Source: Pseudomonas reinekei (lineage in GTDB: Bacteria; Pseudomonadota; Gammaproteobacteria; Pseudomonadales; Pseudomonadaceae). From it: 64,000 bases of DNA. Positions 42,383 to 50,495 of this stretch are shown here, piece by piece. The position numbers and the translations under genes are program-made. The stretch covers positions 124,001 through 188,000 of the forward strand of contig NZ_MSTQ01000003.1 in NCBI RefSeq assembly GCF_001945365.1, in the 5' to 3' direction. Under the pieces are notes generated by a model, which was not told the DNA's origin, made no database searches, and saw only the letters and a program-made list of their open reading frames with translations. The first letter of the stretch is position 1; every line of letters starts with the position of its first letter.

Positions 42383-43504
42383 GTGATCATCGTGCATATC
42401 GCTGACATAACCATGTTTTACGCCCCTGCCAGCGGTGGCGTGCGCACTTATCTGGATGCAAAGCATCATCGTCTGTTTACAAGGCCCGACACTCGCCACA
42501 GTTTATTGATCCCCGGGGCGGTTTTCAGTGAACAGAACGGCGTCTATACCGTTCCGGCGCCCGCCCTGCCTTTCGGCAAGGGTTACCGATTCCCTCTGCG
42601 TCTTGCCCCCTGGCGAAATGTCCTGCAAGACCTGCAACCCGAACTGATCGAAGTCGGCGACCCCTACCTCACCGCTTGGGCAGCCCTCGACGCACGCCGG
42701 CAACTGGATGTGCCCGTGATTGGCTTCTATCACTCGGACCTGCCCCTGCTGGTCAGCAACCGCATGGGCAACTGGGTGACCACCAATGTAGAAGCGTATG
42801 TCAGCAAGCTGTACGGCAACTTCGACCGGGTGCTCGCGCCCAGCCGGGTCATGGCCGACAAGCTCACCCATCTCGGGGTGAAAAACGTATTTGTCCAACC
42901 CCTGGGCGTCGATTTGCAGACGTTCCATCCCGACAAACGCGACCCAGGTCTCAGGGCCGAGCTGGGCCTGGACGAAAACACCCACCTGCTGATTTTTGCC
43001 GGGCGCGGCTCCAAGGAAAAAAACCTGCCAGTGCTACTGCAGTGTATGAAACGCCTGGGCCGGCGTTATCACTTGTTGCTGGTTGGTTCCTCGATGCCGA
43101 CCATGGTGCCGGGCAATGTCACCGTCATCGATGAGTTCTGCCCCGCCGCGCAAGTTGCACGCTTGATGGCCAGCGCCGACGCATTGCTGCATGCAGGGGA
43201 TCAGGAAACCTTCGGCCTGGTGATACTCGAAGCCATGGCCAGCGGCATTCCAGTGGTGGCGGTGGCGGCGGGTGCTTTTCAGGAGATCGTCACCGAGCAA
43301 TGCGGCCTGCTGTGTGCACCGAACGACCCGCTGGCGATGGCCAATGCCGTGCGCGAACTGTTCGCTCAAGGCAATGCGGCCCTTGGCCGGCAGGCACGCC
43401 GGCATGCCGAGCAGCACTATGCGTGGGACTCGGTGGTCAACAGTTTGCTCGGTCACTATCACGCCGTACTCGGCACTCAATGGCCGCGAGTGGCCAATGA
43501 TTGA
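42383..43504 (+). CDS. GT4-type glycosyltransferase
   Basis: A 373-residue retaining glycosyltransferase of the GT-B fold. The N-terminal acceptor half begins IADITMFYAPASGGVRTYLDAK. The C-terminal donor half has LLIFAGRGSKEKNLPVLL and the E-x7-E type motif DQETFGLVILEAMASGIPVVA near residue 272. It starts at a GTG at 42383; a second GTG at 42392 lies at a better distance from GGAGGAG and may be the true start. It overlaps the deacetylase gene by 8 bp. Donor and acceptor are unknown; glycolipid synthesis is one option. Confidence 0.9.
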   Translation: MIIVHIADITMFYAPASGGVRTYLDAKHHRLFTRPDTRHSLLIPGAVFSEQNGVYTVPAPALPFGKGYRFPLRLAPWRNVLQDLQPELIEVGDPYLTAWAALDARRQLDVPVIGFYHSDLPLLVSNRMGNWVTTNVEAYVSKLYGNFDRVLAPSRVMADKLTHLGVKNVFVQPLGVDLQTFHPDKRDPGLRAELGLDENTHLLIFAGRGSKEKNLPVLLQCMKRLGRRYHLLLVGSSMPTMVPGNVTVIDEFCPAAQVARLMASADALLHAGDQETFGLVILEAMASGIPVVAVAAGAFQEIVTEQCGLLCAPNDPLAMANAVRELFAQGNAALGRQARRHAEQHYAWDSVVNSLLGHYHAVLGTQWPRVAND

Positions 43505-44273
43505 GCCAATGCACACGCCCAGCCTGCTATTGGTCCTGCACGATGTGGCGCCGCCAACCTGGGCCGACTACCAACCCTTTGTCGACGCCGTGGATGCACT
43601 GGGCAACGTACCCATTACCTGGCTCGTGGTGCCGAACTTCCACAAGCACAACGACCTGCACGACCATCCGGACTTTCGTCAAAGGCTTGAAGAACGAATA
43701 GAACGTGGCGACGAACTGGCGCTGCACGGCTATTTCCATTGCGATGACGGATCGCCGGTGAACAATCCGAGAGACTGGTTCATGCGCCGGCTCTATACCC
43801 ACGAAGGCGAGTTTTACAGCTTGTCCCGGGAGGCTGCCCTCAGCCGCCTGCACGAAGGCATCGCCATGTTTGATCGTTACGACTGGCCGCTGCAGGGTTT
43901 TGTCGCCCCGGCCTGGTTGATGAGTGAAGGCACCCGTCAGGCCTTGCGCCAACTGCCATTGAGCTACACCAGCGACCCACAGCATCTTTATCGGCTACCG
44001 GATTTCACGACGGTCGACGCACCCGGTCTGGTCTGGAGTGCGCGCAGCGCCTGGCGTCGCGGGCTATCCAAACTCGTCAGTGATGAACGCGAACAACGCT
44101 GGCGCCAGGCACCGGTCATCAGGCTGGGCCTGCACCCGGTGGACATGCGCCATGAATTCTCGCGAACCTACTGGCTACACACCCTCAAGCGCCTGCTCGA
44201 AGACGGCCGAATACCCATGACCAAGGCGAGCTGGCTGGCCCTGCAAAGCCAGGACAGGGAGCGCGCCGCATGA
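43497..44273 (+). CDS. DUF2334 / polysaccharide-deacetylase-like protein
   Basis: A 258-residue protein of the NodB-like deacetylase superfamily. The metal-binding Asp is in LLVLHDVAPPTW near residue 16, the His pair is in ALHGYFHCDDG and LQGFVAPAWLMS supplies the next motif. No signal peptide is seen, so it is probably cytoplasmic. It begins inside the end of the glycosyltransferase gene and overlaps the next gene by 4 bp (ATGA), so all three are coupled. Removing an N-acetyl group from the sugar added by the upstream enzyme is a reasonable guess. Confidence 0.88.
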   Translation: MIEPMHTPSLLLVLHDVAPPTWADYQPFVDAVDALGNVPITWLVVPNFHKHNDLHDHPDFRQRLEERIERGDELALHGYFHCDDGSPVNNPRDWFMRRLYTHEGEFYSLSREAALSRLHEGIAMFDRYDWPLQGFVAPAWLMSEGTRQALRQLPLSYTSDPQHLYRLPDFTTVDAPGLVWSARSAWRRGLSKLVSDEREQRWRQAPVIRLGLHPVDMRHEFSRTYWLHTLKRLLEDGRIPMTKASWLALQSQDRERAA

Positions 44274-45265
44274 GTCGCGCGATCCTGCTGGTGATCGGCC
44301 TGCTCGCGGCGGTGCTGATCCCGTGGCTTTTGGGTGGAAGCGAAACCTGGTCGCGATTGAGTGGTTTTCCGCTGAGCGGATTGCCGGTCATGTTTGCCAT
44401 GATCCTGCTGTGCTGGGTCCTGAACACCCTGCGATTGCGCCTGTTACTGGGGGATCAACGCACCAAGGTCAGTCCGATCAAAAGCCTCGGCGTGGTCATG
44501 GCCGCCGAATTCGCCTACTGCGCCACGCCTGGCGGCAGCGGCGGGCCGTTGACCATCATGGCCCTGCTGGGGCGCAATGGTGTGCGTCCAGCCAGAAGCA
44601 GCGCCGTGTTCGCCATGGACCAGTTGAGCGATTTGCTGTTTTTCCTCTGTGCGCTGAGCGCTATTCTGATCTATGCACTGTTTCAGCACCTGAGCCAACG
44701 CATGGAGTGGCTGTTGATCGTCAGTGCGGTATCGATGTTCGGCGGATTGATCAGTTGCGTGCTCGTGGCCCGGTATCACCGCTTGTTGATTCGCCTGAGC
44801 GGCCGGCTGCTGATCCGTCTCAACGTCCAGTCCACCACGCGGATGCGCTGGGCGCGAAAGCTCCTGAGTTTCCTGGCAGCGTTTACCGACACGCTGAAGC
44901 TGCCGTTCCAGACATTGATTACGGTGTTTGGCCTGACCTGCCTGCATTGGATCCTGCGCTACAGCGTGCTGTATCTGGCCCTGCACGGGCTCGGAGCTGA
45001 CTTGCAATGGGCCTGGAGCTTTTTGATCCAGATGCTTTCACTCAGTGCAGGGCAATTCAGCCTGTTGCCGGGCGGGGCGGGCGCGGCGGAATTGACCTCG
45101 GCGGCGCTGTTGGCGCCGATGGTGGGCAAGTCCACGGCCGCGGCAGCGATTCTGATCTGGCGGGCGGTGACCTATTACTTCTACTTGCTGGTCGGCGGGC
45201 CGGTGTTTTTGCTGATGCTGGGGCGGCCGCTGCTCATGAAGTTGATGAAGCTCAAGCAGGCTTAG
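44270..45265 (+). CDS. Lysylphosphatidylglycerol-synthase-like membrane protein (UPF0104)
   Basis: A 331-residue integral membrane protein with about eight hydrophobic helices, resembling the YbhN/MprF flippase-type domain. Visible marks are EFAYCATPGGSGGPLTIMALL and the late LLPGGAGAAELTSAALL. Members are thought to move lipids across the inner membrane. In this operon it may export the glycolipid made by the two genes before it. The 3' end overlaps a small convergent gene by 14 bp. Confidence 0.88.
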   Translation: MSRAILLVIGLLAAVLIPWLLGGSETWSRLSGFPLSGLPVMFAMILLCWVLNTLRLRLLLGDQRTKVSPIKSLGVVMAAEFAYCATPGGSGGPLTIMALLGRNGVRPARSSAVFAMDQLSDLLFFLCALSAILIYALFQHLSQRMEWLLIVSAVSMFGGLISCVLVARYHRLLIRLSGRLLIRLNVQSTTRMRWARKLLSFLAAFTDTLKLPFQTLITVFGLTCLHWILRYSVLYLALHGLGADLQWAWSFLIQMLSLSAGQFSLLPGGAGAAELTSAALLAPMVGKSTAAAAILIWRAVTYYFYLLVGGPVFLLMLGRPLLMKLMKLKQA

Positions 45266-45428
45266 GCGGGTTGTCAGGTTCTTGCTGCAATTGCTCCCAC
45301 AATTCGGCCGCTCCGGGAAAATCCGTGCCATCCTCAGGGCTCATGTCGTCCGGGTCATAACGACTCAAACAGCCCTCGCCCAACGTGGCGGGTGCCTTGG
45401 AAGTGGCTTTGTCCAGTGGATCGCTCAT
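45252..45428 (-). CDS. Small conserved acidic protein
   Basis: A 58-residue acidic protein, MSDPLDKATSKAP... with the pattern CLSRYDPDDMSPEDGTDFPG and ending PDNPPKPA. It has no membrane helix or signal. Its composition and distinct motif suggest a real gene kept next to purU. The ATG at 45428 is preferred over the one at 45434. Its 3' end overlaps the UPF0104 gene on the other strand. Function unknown. Confidence 0.7.
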   Translation of the reverse strand: MSDPLDKATSKAPATLGEGCLSRYDPDDMSPEDGTDFPGAAELWEQLQQEPDNPPKPA

Positions 45429-45453
45429 GGTCATGTCCTCAGTGCAGAAACGG

Positions 45454-45490
45454 CGAAGGGCCTGAAGCGATTGAACGCCCAGGCCCTTCG
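45454..45490 (-). terminator. Hairpin terminator after purU
   Basis: CGAAGGGCCTG and CAGGCCCTTCG form a perfect 11-bp stem. Only a short T-run follows on the minus strand, so some read-through into the small downstream gene is likely. Confidence 0.7.
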
Positions 45491-45514
45491 AATTTCAACC
45501 GTGTCGTGGGGAAA

Positions 45515-46363
45515 TCAGAACACGACGGTTTTGTTGCCGTGTACCAGCACGCGATCTTCCAGGTGATAACGCAGGCCGCGGGCCAGCACCATCTTCTCGA
45601 CGTCACGGCCGAAACGCACCATGTCTTCGATGCTGTCGCTGTGGCTGACGCGCACCACGTCCTGCTCGATGATCGGGCCGGCGTCCAGCTCTTCGGTCAC
45701 GTAGTGACAGGTCGCGCCGATCAGCTTCACACCACGCAACGACGCTTGATGGTACGGCTTGGCACCCACGAACGACGGCAGGAAGCTATGGTGAATGTTG
45801 ATCACCTTGTGTGCATATTCGTTGCACAACTGCGGCGGCAGGATCTGCATGTAACGGGCAAGGACCACCACTTCGGCGTCGTGCTGTTTGACCAGACGGG
45901 ACACTTCGGCGAAGGCCGGTTCCTTGTCCTGGGGATTGACCGGCACGTGGTAGTACGGAATCCCGTGCCACTCGACCATGCTGCGCAGATCATCGTGATT
46001 GGAGATCACGCAGGCGATTTCGCAGTCCAGTTCATCGCTGTGCCAGCGATGGAGCAGGTCGGCGAGGCAGTGGGACTCGCGGCTGGCCATCAATACCACG
46101 CGCTTCTTCTGCTCGGTATCGGTGATGCGCCAGTCCATCGAGAACTCTTCGGCAATCGGCGCAAACGCTTCGCGCAAGGCTTCGATACCGAAAGGCAGCG
46201 AGTCGGCACGAATCTCGTGACGCATGAAGAACCAGCCACTGAGATTGTCCGAGTGGTGGCTCGCTTCAGTGATCCAGCCATTGTGTGACGCCAGAAAGTT
46301 ACTGACTTTAGCAACGATGCCGACGCGGTCGGGGCAAGAAATCACCAGCCGAAAAGTGCGCAT
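45515..46363 (-). CDS. purU: Formyltetrahydrofolate deformylase
   Basis: PurU hydrolyses 10-formyl-THF to formate and THF, balancing one-carbon units with glycine and methionine supply. The 282-residue protein has an N-terminal ACT domain (MRTFRLVISCPDRVGIVAKV). The C-terminal formyltransferase-like domain contains VVLARYMQILP and INIHHSFLPSFVGAKPYHQA, with the catalytic His and Asp. The start at 46363 is the conserved one; the longer frame is not used. It is divergent from mvaT, as in PAO1. Confidence 0.97.
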   Translation of the reverse strand: MRTFRLVISCPDRVGIVAKVSNFLASHNGWITEASHHSDNLSGWFFMRHEIRADSLPFGIEALREAFAPIAEEFSMDWRITDTEQKKRVVLMASRESHCLADLLHRWHSDELDCEIACVISNHDDLRSMVEWHGIPYYHVPVNPQDKEPAFAEVSRLVKQHDAEVVVLARYMQILPPQLCNEYAHKVINIHHSFLPSFVGAKPYHQASLRGVKLIGATCHYVTEELDAGPIIEQDVVRVSHSDSIEDMVRFGRDVEKMVLARGLRYHLEDRVLVHGNKTVVF

Positions 46364-46701
46364 GGGGGGGAAACTCCAGAACTTCGCAAAGGCGGCCATT
46401 CTAGCGAGTGCGCAGCAAAACTGCAGTATTGATGATGTGCGATGCTGCCCGATGGTTACCGACGAGGTTCCCGCCCGCGCACGCAGCGTACACATCAGCG
46501 GCGCTGTAAGCTTTCTACAAGCCCTGCTTTGTAAATATCTGTAGCGACTGCTTCAAACTATTTAACAGCATCGAAAAGGGGTAGCGAATTTCCGGCAATT
46601 TAATTAAATAAACCTGCTTTAATGTTTACTTGATGAAACACCCTGACTATTATTGCGGCACTGTCACCCTGCCATCCAGCGCCCCACATAAGGTAGTAAT
46701 C

Positions 46702-47079
46702 ATGTCCTTGATCAACGAATACCGCGCCACCGAAGAAGCTATCAAAGAGCTGCAAGCCCGTTTGAAGAACCTGTCCCAAGACGACAAACTGCAAACCGAG
46801 CTGGAATTCGAAGGCAAACTGCGCACCCTGATGGGCGAATACTCCAAGTCCCTGCGTGACATCATTGCTTTGCTGGATCCAGAATCCAAAACCAAAGCTC
46901 CACGCGGCGGCGCAGTAAAAACTACCGGCACCAAGCGTGCTCGCAAAGTTAAGCAATACAAAAACCCGCACAATGGCGAAGTCATCGAAACCAAAGGTGG
47001 CAACCACAAAACTCTGAAAGAGTGGAAAGCCAAGTGGGGCGGTGACGTGGTTGAAGGCTGGGCTACCCTGCTGGGCTAA
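46702..47079 (+). CDS. mvaT: MvaT family H-NS-like transcriptional silencer
   Basis: A 125-residue xenogeneic silencer that coats AT-rich DNA. The N-terminal coiled coil (about residues 1-58, MSLINEYRATEEAIKELQ) forms oligomers. A Lys/Arg-rich linker (RARKVKQYK) and the C-terminal AT-pincer-like DNA-binding domain with KGGNHKTLKEWK (about 98-109) follow. Its place between purU and sbcB is that of mvaT in PAO1, from memory, which favours MvaT over the paralogues MvaU/MvaV. The upstream 250 bp are AT-rich, as expected for self-control. Confidence 0.94.
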   Translation: MSLINEYRATEEAIKELQARLKNLSQDDKLQTELEFEGKLRTLMGEYSKSLRDIIALLDPESKTKAPRGGAVKTTGTKRARKVKQYKNPHNGEVIETKGGNHKTLKEWKAKWGGDVVEGWATLLG

Positions 47080-47111
47080 GCCGCCACGCCTGTCGCAGAT
47101 AAATAGGCGAC

Positions 47112-47145
47112 AAAAAAAACGCCAGCTTATCGCTGGCGTTTTTTT
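47112..47145. terminator. Bidirectional terminator between mvaT and sbcB
   Basis: AACGCCAGC and GCTGGCGTT pair around TTATC, with AAAAAAA before and TTTTTT after. It suits both convergent genes. Confidence 0.93.
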
Positions 47146-47179
47146 ATGCCCGGAGTTCTGGCCCCGGGTATTTTCGATT

Positions 47180-48610
47180 TCAAAGATTCAAACGTTGGCG
47201 CACCCCTTGAACATGTTGCTGCCATTGACTCAGTACCTGTTGCTGAAACGATGTCGCAGTAACGGCCAGTTGGGCTGCGGCCTCCACGAAACTTTCCAGG
47301 GTATTGGGCGCACCCCATTCAGGGTCGGACAAGCGCTTCTGGCAGAAGATTCGCCAGCGCTCTTGCTCTCCGGAATTCAGCGTTTCCGGAAAGTTGCGTG
47401 CGCGATATCGAAATAATAATTCAGGCAAACGTTCATCATCGAAAGGCCATTGCTCTTGCGCTAATTGCGCAGGGTCCACCGAACGCACTTGTTCACATAG
47501 TCGTCGATCACGGTCACCGATAAATCCATCGTATAACTGTTGTTCCGGGTCCTGGCTGACAGAAAAATCCTCGCGGGCATAAATGGCCGTAACTTTATCC
47601 AGCCAGACTTGCTGCGCGTCACTTAGCCGCAGTGCACGTTGCTGATACAGCGGCATATCCAGCCCGAGGCGCTGCTGATCTTGCGGACGAAGTACCGACA
47701 ACGGCGCCACCACCGGGCATTTATTGATGTGGATGAGCTTGAGCGGCACGGGCAACTCACCCTCTGCCAAATCATCGCGACGGGTATACAAGCGCTGGCG
47801 CAGGGCGTCGGCATCCAGATCGAGCAAGCCCTGCGGGTCGAGATGCAGGTCGCAGACAATCAGGGCATTCTTGTTACGCGGATGCCAGGCCAGCGGCAGC
47901 ACCACACCCACATAATGACGCGCCGCAGAGAAGCGCCCGGAAATATGCACCATCGGTTGCAACAGTCGAACCTGGTCCAGCACCTTTTGTTTACTGCGCA
48001 ACTTGAACAGCCATTCATATAACTTCGGCTGTTTTTCCCGAATCAAACGCGCCAGGGCGATCGTCGCGCGGACATCCGACAACGCTTCGTGGGCATTGCC
48101 ATGATCGATGCCATTGGCGGCGGTCAGGCGTTCAAGCTTGAGCGTCACCCGCCCCTCGTCGTCTGTCGGCCAAACGATACCGTCGGGACGCAAGGCATAC
48201 GCGGCACGGACCACGTCGATCAGATCCCAGCGGCTGTTGCCGCCCTGCCACTCCCGCGCGTACGGGTCGAAAAAATTGCGGTACAGGCTGTAGCGGGTCA
48301 TCTCGTCGTCAAAACGCAAGGTGTTGTACCCCGCGCCACATGTGCCCGGCGCTGCCAGTTGGGCATGCACCCGGGTCATGAAGTCGGCTTCGCTCAAACC
48401 TCGCTCGGCCAGATCCGCAGGGGTAATGCCGGTGATCGCACAGGCTGCCGGATGCGGCAGGATGTCGTCACTGGGCTGGCAATAGAGGTTGACCGGCTCG
48501 TCTATTTCATTGAGATCGAAGTCAGTACGCAGCCCCGCCATTTGCAGGGGGCGGTCGCAACGGGGGTTGATGCCCGTCGTTTCATAGTCGTACCAGAAGA
48601 TGGAGGTCAC
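47180..48610 (-). CDS. sbcB: Exodeoxyribonuclease I
   Basis: A 3'-5' single-strand DNA exonuclease used in repair and recombination. The 476-residue protein starts MTSIFWYDYETTGINPRCDRP with the DEDDh acidic pair. It continues with FDDEMTRYSLYRNFFDPY, the HEALSDVRATIALA motif (catalytic His/Asp) and a C-terminal SH3-like and helical part. It starts at a GTG. It is divergent from the RDD gene at 48796, with palindromes between. Confidence 0.96.
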   Translation of the reverse strand: MTSIFWYDYETTGINPRCDRPLQMAGLRTDFDLNEIDEPVNLYCQPSDDILPHPAACAITGITPADLAERGLSEADFMTRVHAQLAAPGTCGAGYNTLRFDDEMTRYSLYRNFFDPYAREWQGGNSRWDLIDVVRAAYALRPDGIVWPTDDEGRVTLKLERLTAANGIDHGNAHEALSDVRATIALARLIREKQPKLYEWLFKLRSKQKVLDQVRLLQPMVHISGRFSAARHYVGVVLPLAWHPRNKNALIVCDLHLDPQGLLDLDADALRQRLYTRRDDLAEGELPVPLKLIHINKCPVVAPLSVLRPQDQQRLGLDMPLYQQRALRLSDAQQVWLDKVTAIYAREDFSVSQDPEQQLYDGFIGDRDRRLCEQVRSVDPAQLAQEQWPFDDERLPELLFRYRARNFPETLNSGEQERWRIFCQKRLSDPEWGAPNTLESFVEAAAQLAVTATSFQQQVLSQWQQHVQGVRQRLNL

Positions 48611-48709
48611 AGGCGTTTCCTGAACTGAAGATCGACGAAGTCTAGGCGCTCACGTCCCGCTCCGGCCAGCAATCTTGTGATTCAAACATCTGCGGTTACT
48701 CAAACCGCA

Positions 48710-48757
48710 CGACATAGTTATGTCGTTTTCCCCGGTGAGGCTGCTAGCATCGGGGAA
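48710..48757. promoter_or_regulatory. Two adjacent palindromes between sbcB and the RDD operon
   Basis: CGACATA-gt-TATGTCG at 48710-48725 is perfect. CCCCG and CGGGG at about 48731-48757 form a second, looser repeat. They lie in the 185-bp divergent gap, about 40-85 bp before the RDD start, so the first could be an operator or a promoter-proximal hairpin. The regulator is unknown. Confidence 0.45.
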
Positions 48758-48795
48758 CGAGACAATCCCGATCAGGCCACATCATCAGGTTGCCC

Positions 48796-49521
48796 ATGCT
48801 CGAGACCACAGCACTGCCAAGGAAAGCGACGCTGTCCCCGCCACTGGATACGCGGTATCAAGTTGAAACGCCTGAAGGCATCGACTTGCCTCTGCGACCC
48901 GCCGGGCTGATGGTGCGTGCGCTGGCGTTCTCCATCGACCTGGCTTTGCGCGGGTTGATCCTCGGCCTGCTGTTCATTGTCCTGGCGATGCTCGGAAAAC
49001 TCGGCGCCGGATTGGGCTCGCTGCTGATCTTCGGCGTGAGCTGGTGGTACATGGTGCTGTTCGAAGTCCTCAACCAGGGTCGCTCACCGGGCAAGCAATG
49101 GATGGGCCTGCAAGTGGTGCAGGACGATGGCACACCGGTTGGCTGGTCCGCGTCGCTGTTGCGTAACCTGCTGCGGTTTGTCGATTTGCTGCCTTTCGGC
49201 TACTTCCTCGGGGCCATCAGTTGCCTTCAGCATCCCGGCTTCAAACGCCTCGGCGATGTGGCGGCCGGCACGCTGGTGATCTACCGCGAACAGCCGCTCA
49301 CTCGCCCACAACTGCCGCCCGCCGAACCCCGTCGCCCGGCATTTGCCCTGAGCCTGAGTGAACAACGCGCCATCCTCGGATTCGCCGAACGCCAGGGCGA
49401 ACTCTCCGCGGCCAGGGTCAATGAACTCGCCTCGATTCTTGCGCAACCGCTGCAGGTTCCAGCGCCACACGCCGTGGCCGAGCTCAATGGCATCGCCCGC
49501 GGCTTGTTGGGTCCGGCATGA
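48796..49521 (+). CDS. RDD family membrane protein, first gene of MoxR operon
   Basis: A 241-residue protein. An RDD domain at about residues 25-170 has LPLRPAGLMVRALAFSIDLALR and ...RSPGKQWMGLQVV, with three or four membrane helices. A cytoplasmic C-terminal tail of about 70 residues (LSLSEQRAILGFAERQGEL) follows. The tail is longer than in the RDD protein at 7045. It overlaps the SpoIIM-like gene by 4 bp and opens a six-gene, tightly coupled set. RDD and SpoIIM genes often sit together in MoxR operons; their joint role is unknown. Confidence 0.87.
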   Translation: MLETTALPRKATLSPPLDTRYQVETPEGIDLPLRPAGLMVRALAFSIDLALRGLILGLLFIVLAMLGKLGAGLGSLLIFGVSWWYMVLFEVLNQGRSPGKQWMGLQVVQDDGTPVGWSASLLRNLLRFVDLLPFGYFLGAISCLQHPGFKRLGDVAAGTLVIYREQPLTRPQLPPAEPRRPAFALSLSEQRAILGFAERQGELSAARVNELASILAQPLQVPAPHAVAELNGIARGLLGPA

Positions 49522-50495
49522 AGCAAAGCCTTTTCGAACATCGGCACATGGCCGAATGGGAGCAGTTTTCCCTCACCCTGCAACGACTGGAGCGGGACCG
49601 CAAGGCCACCGGCGTCGGTGAATTCCCGGCGGACTATCGTCGTCTCTGCCAGCATCTGGCGCTGGCTCGGGAGCGCGGCTACAGCAGTTTCCTGATCGAT
49701 TCGTTGCAGCAACAGGTCCTGCGCGGGCATCAACAACTGTATCGCCATCGCAGCCGGCTGGGCGCCAATGTGCTGGCTTTCATCCTCGCCGGCTTCCCCC
49801 GTCTGGTGCGCGAACAGTGGCGCTTCGTGCTCGCCGCCAGCCTGATGTTTTTCGCCAGCCTGATCGGCATGGCGCTGCTGGTGTATCTGTTCCCGGACCT
49901 GGTCTACAACCTGATCCCGGCCGAGCAGGTCAGCGAGATACAAAGCATGTACGACCCAAACGCCGGACACCTGGGGCGCTCGGCGGAACGCGCGGCCAGT
50001 GAAGACTGGGTGATGTTCGGCTACTACATCATGCACAACATCGGCATCGCCTTTCAGACCTTTGCCAGCGGTTTGCTGTTTGGCTTGGGCAGCGCGTTTT
50101 TCCTGTTCTTCAACGGCCTGATGATCGGTGCCGTGGCCGGGCATCTGACGCACATCGGTTTTGGCCAGACCTTCTGGTCATTCGTGATTGGCCACGGTGC
50201 CTTCGAATTGACCGCCATTGCCCTCGCCGGGGCGGCCGGCCTGCAGCTGGGTTGGGCATTGATCGCGCCGGGGCGCCTGCCCCGCTCTGAAGCCCTGCGC
50301 CTGGCCGCTCGCAAGAGCGTGCAGTTGATTTGCGGGGTCATGCTGCTCCTGCTGATTGCAGCCTTCATCGAGGCCTACTGGTCGTCGATGACGGCTCCAG
50401 CGCCCATGATCAAATACCTGGTCGGCGCCGCGCTGTGGCTGTTGGTCGCGGGTTACTTGCTGTTTGCCGGACGGGTCCGCCATGCGCCTGAGTGA
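49518..50495 (+). CDS. Stage II sporulation protein M-like membrane protein
   Basis: A 325-residue SpoIIM-family protein in a non-sporulating bacterium. About five helices lie near residues 90-125, 170-195, 215-240, 255-280 and 295-318. The conserved FGYYIMHNIGIAFQTFASGLLFGLGS and IGHGAFELTAIALAGAAGL match the family. The soluble N-terminal 85 residues are helical. In Bacillus SpoIIM recruits a septal peptidoglycan hydrolase complex; here it may be a scaffold for the MoxR/DUF58 system. Coupled to both neighbours by overlaps (4 and 14 bp). Confidence 0.88.
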   Translation: MKQSLFEHRHMAEWEQFSLTLQRLERDRKATGVGEFPADYRRLCQHLALARERGYSSFLIDSLQQQVLRGHQQLYRHRSRLGANVLAFILAGFPRLVREQWRFVLAASLMFFASLIGMALLVYLFPDLVYNLIPAEQVSEIQSMYDPNAGHLGRSAERAASEDWVMFGYYIMHNIGIAFQTFASGLLFGLGSAFFLFFNGLMIGAVAGHLTHIGFGQTFWSFVIGHGAFELTAIALAGAAGLQLGWALIAPGRLPRSEALRLAARKSVQLICGVMLLLLIAAFIEAYWSSMTAPAPMIKYLVGAALWLLVAGYLLFAGRVRHAPE

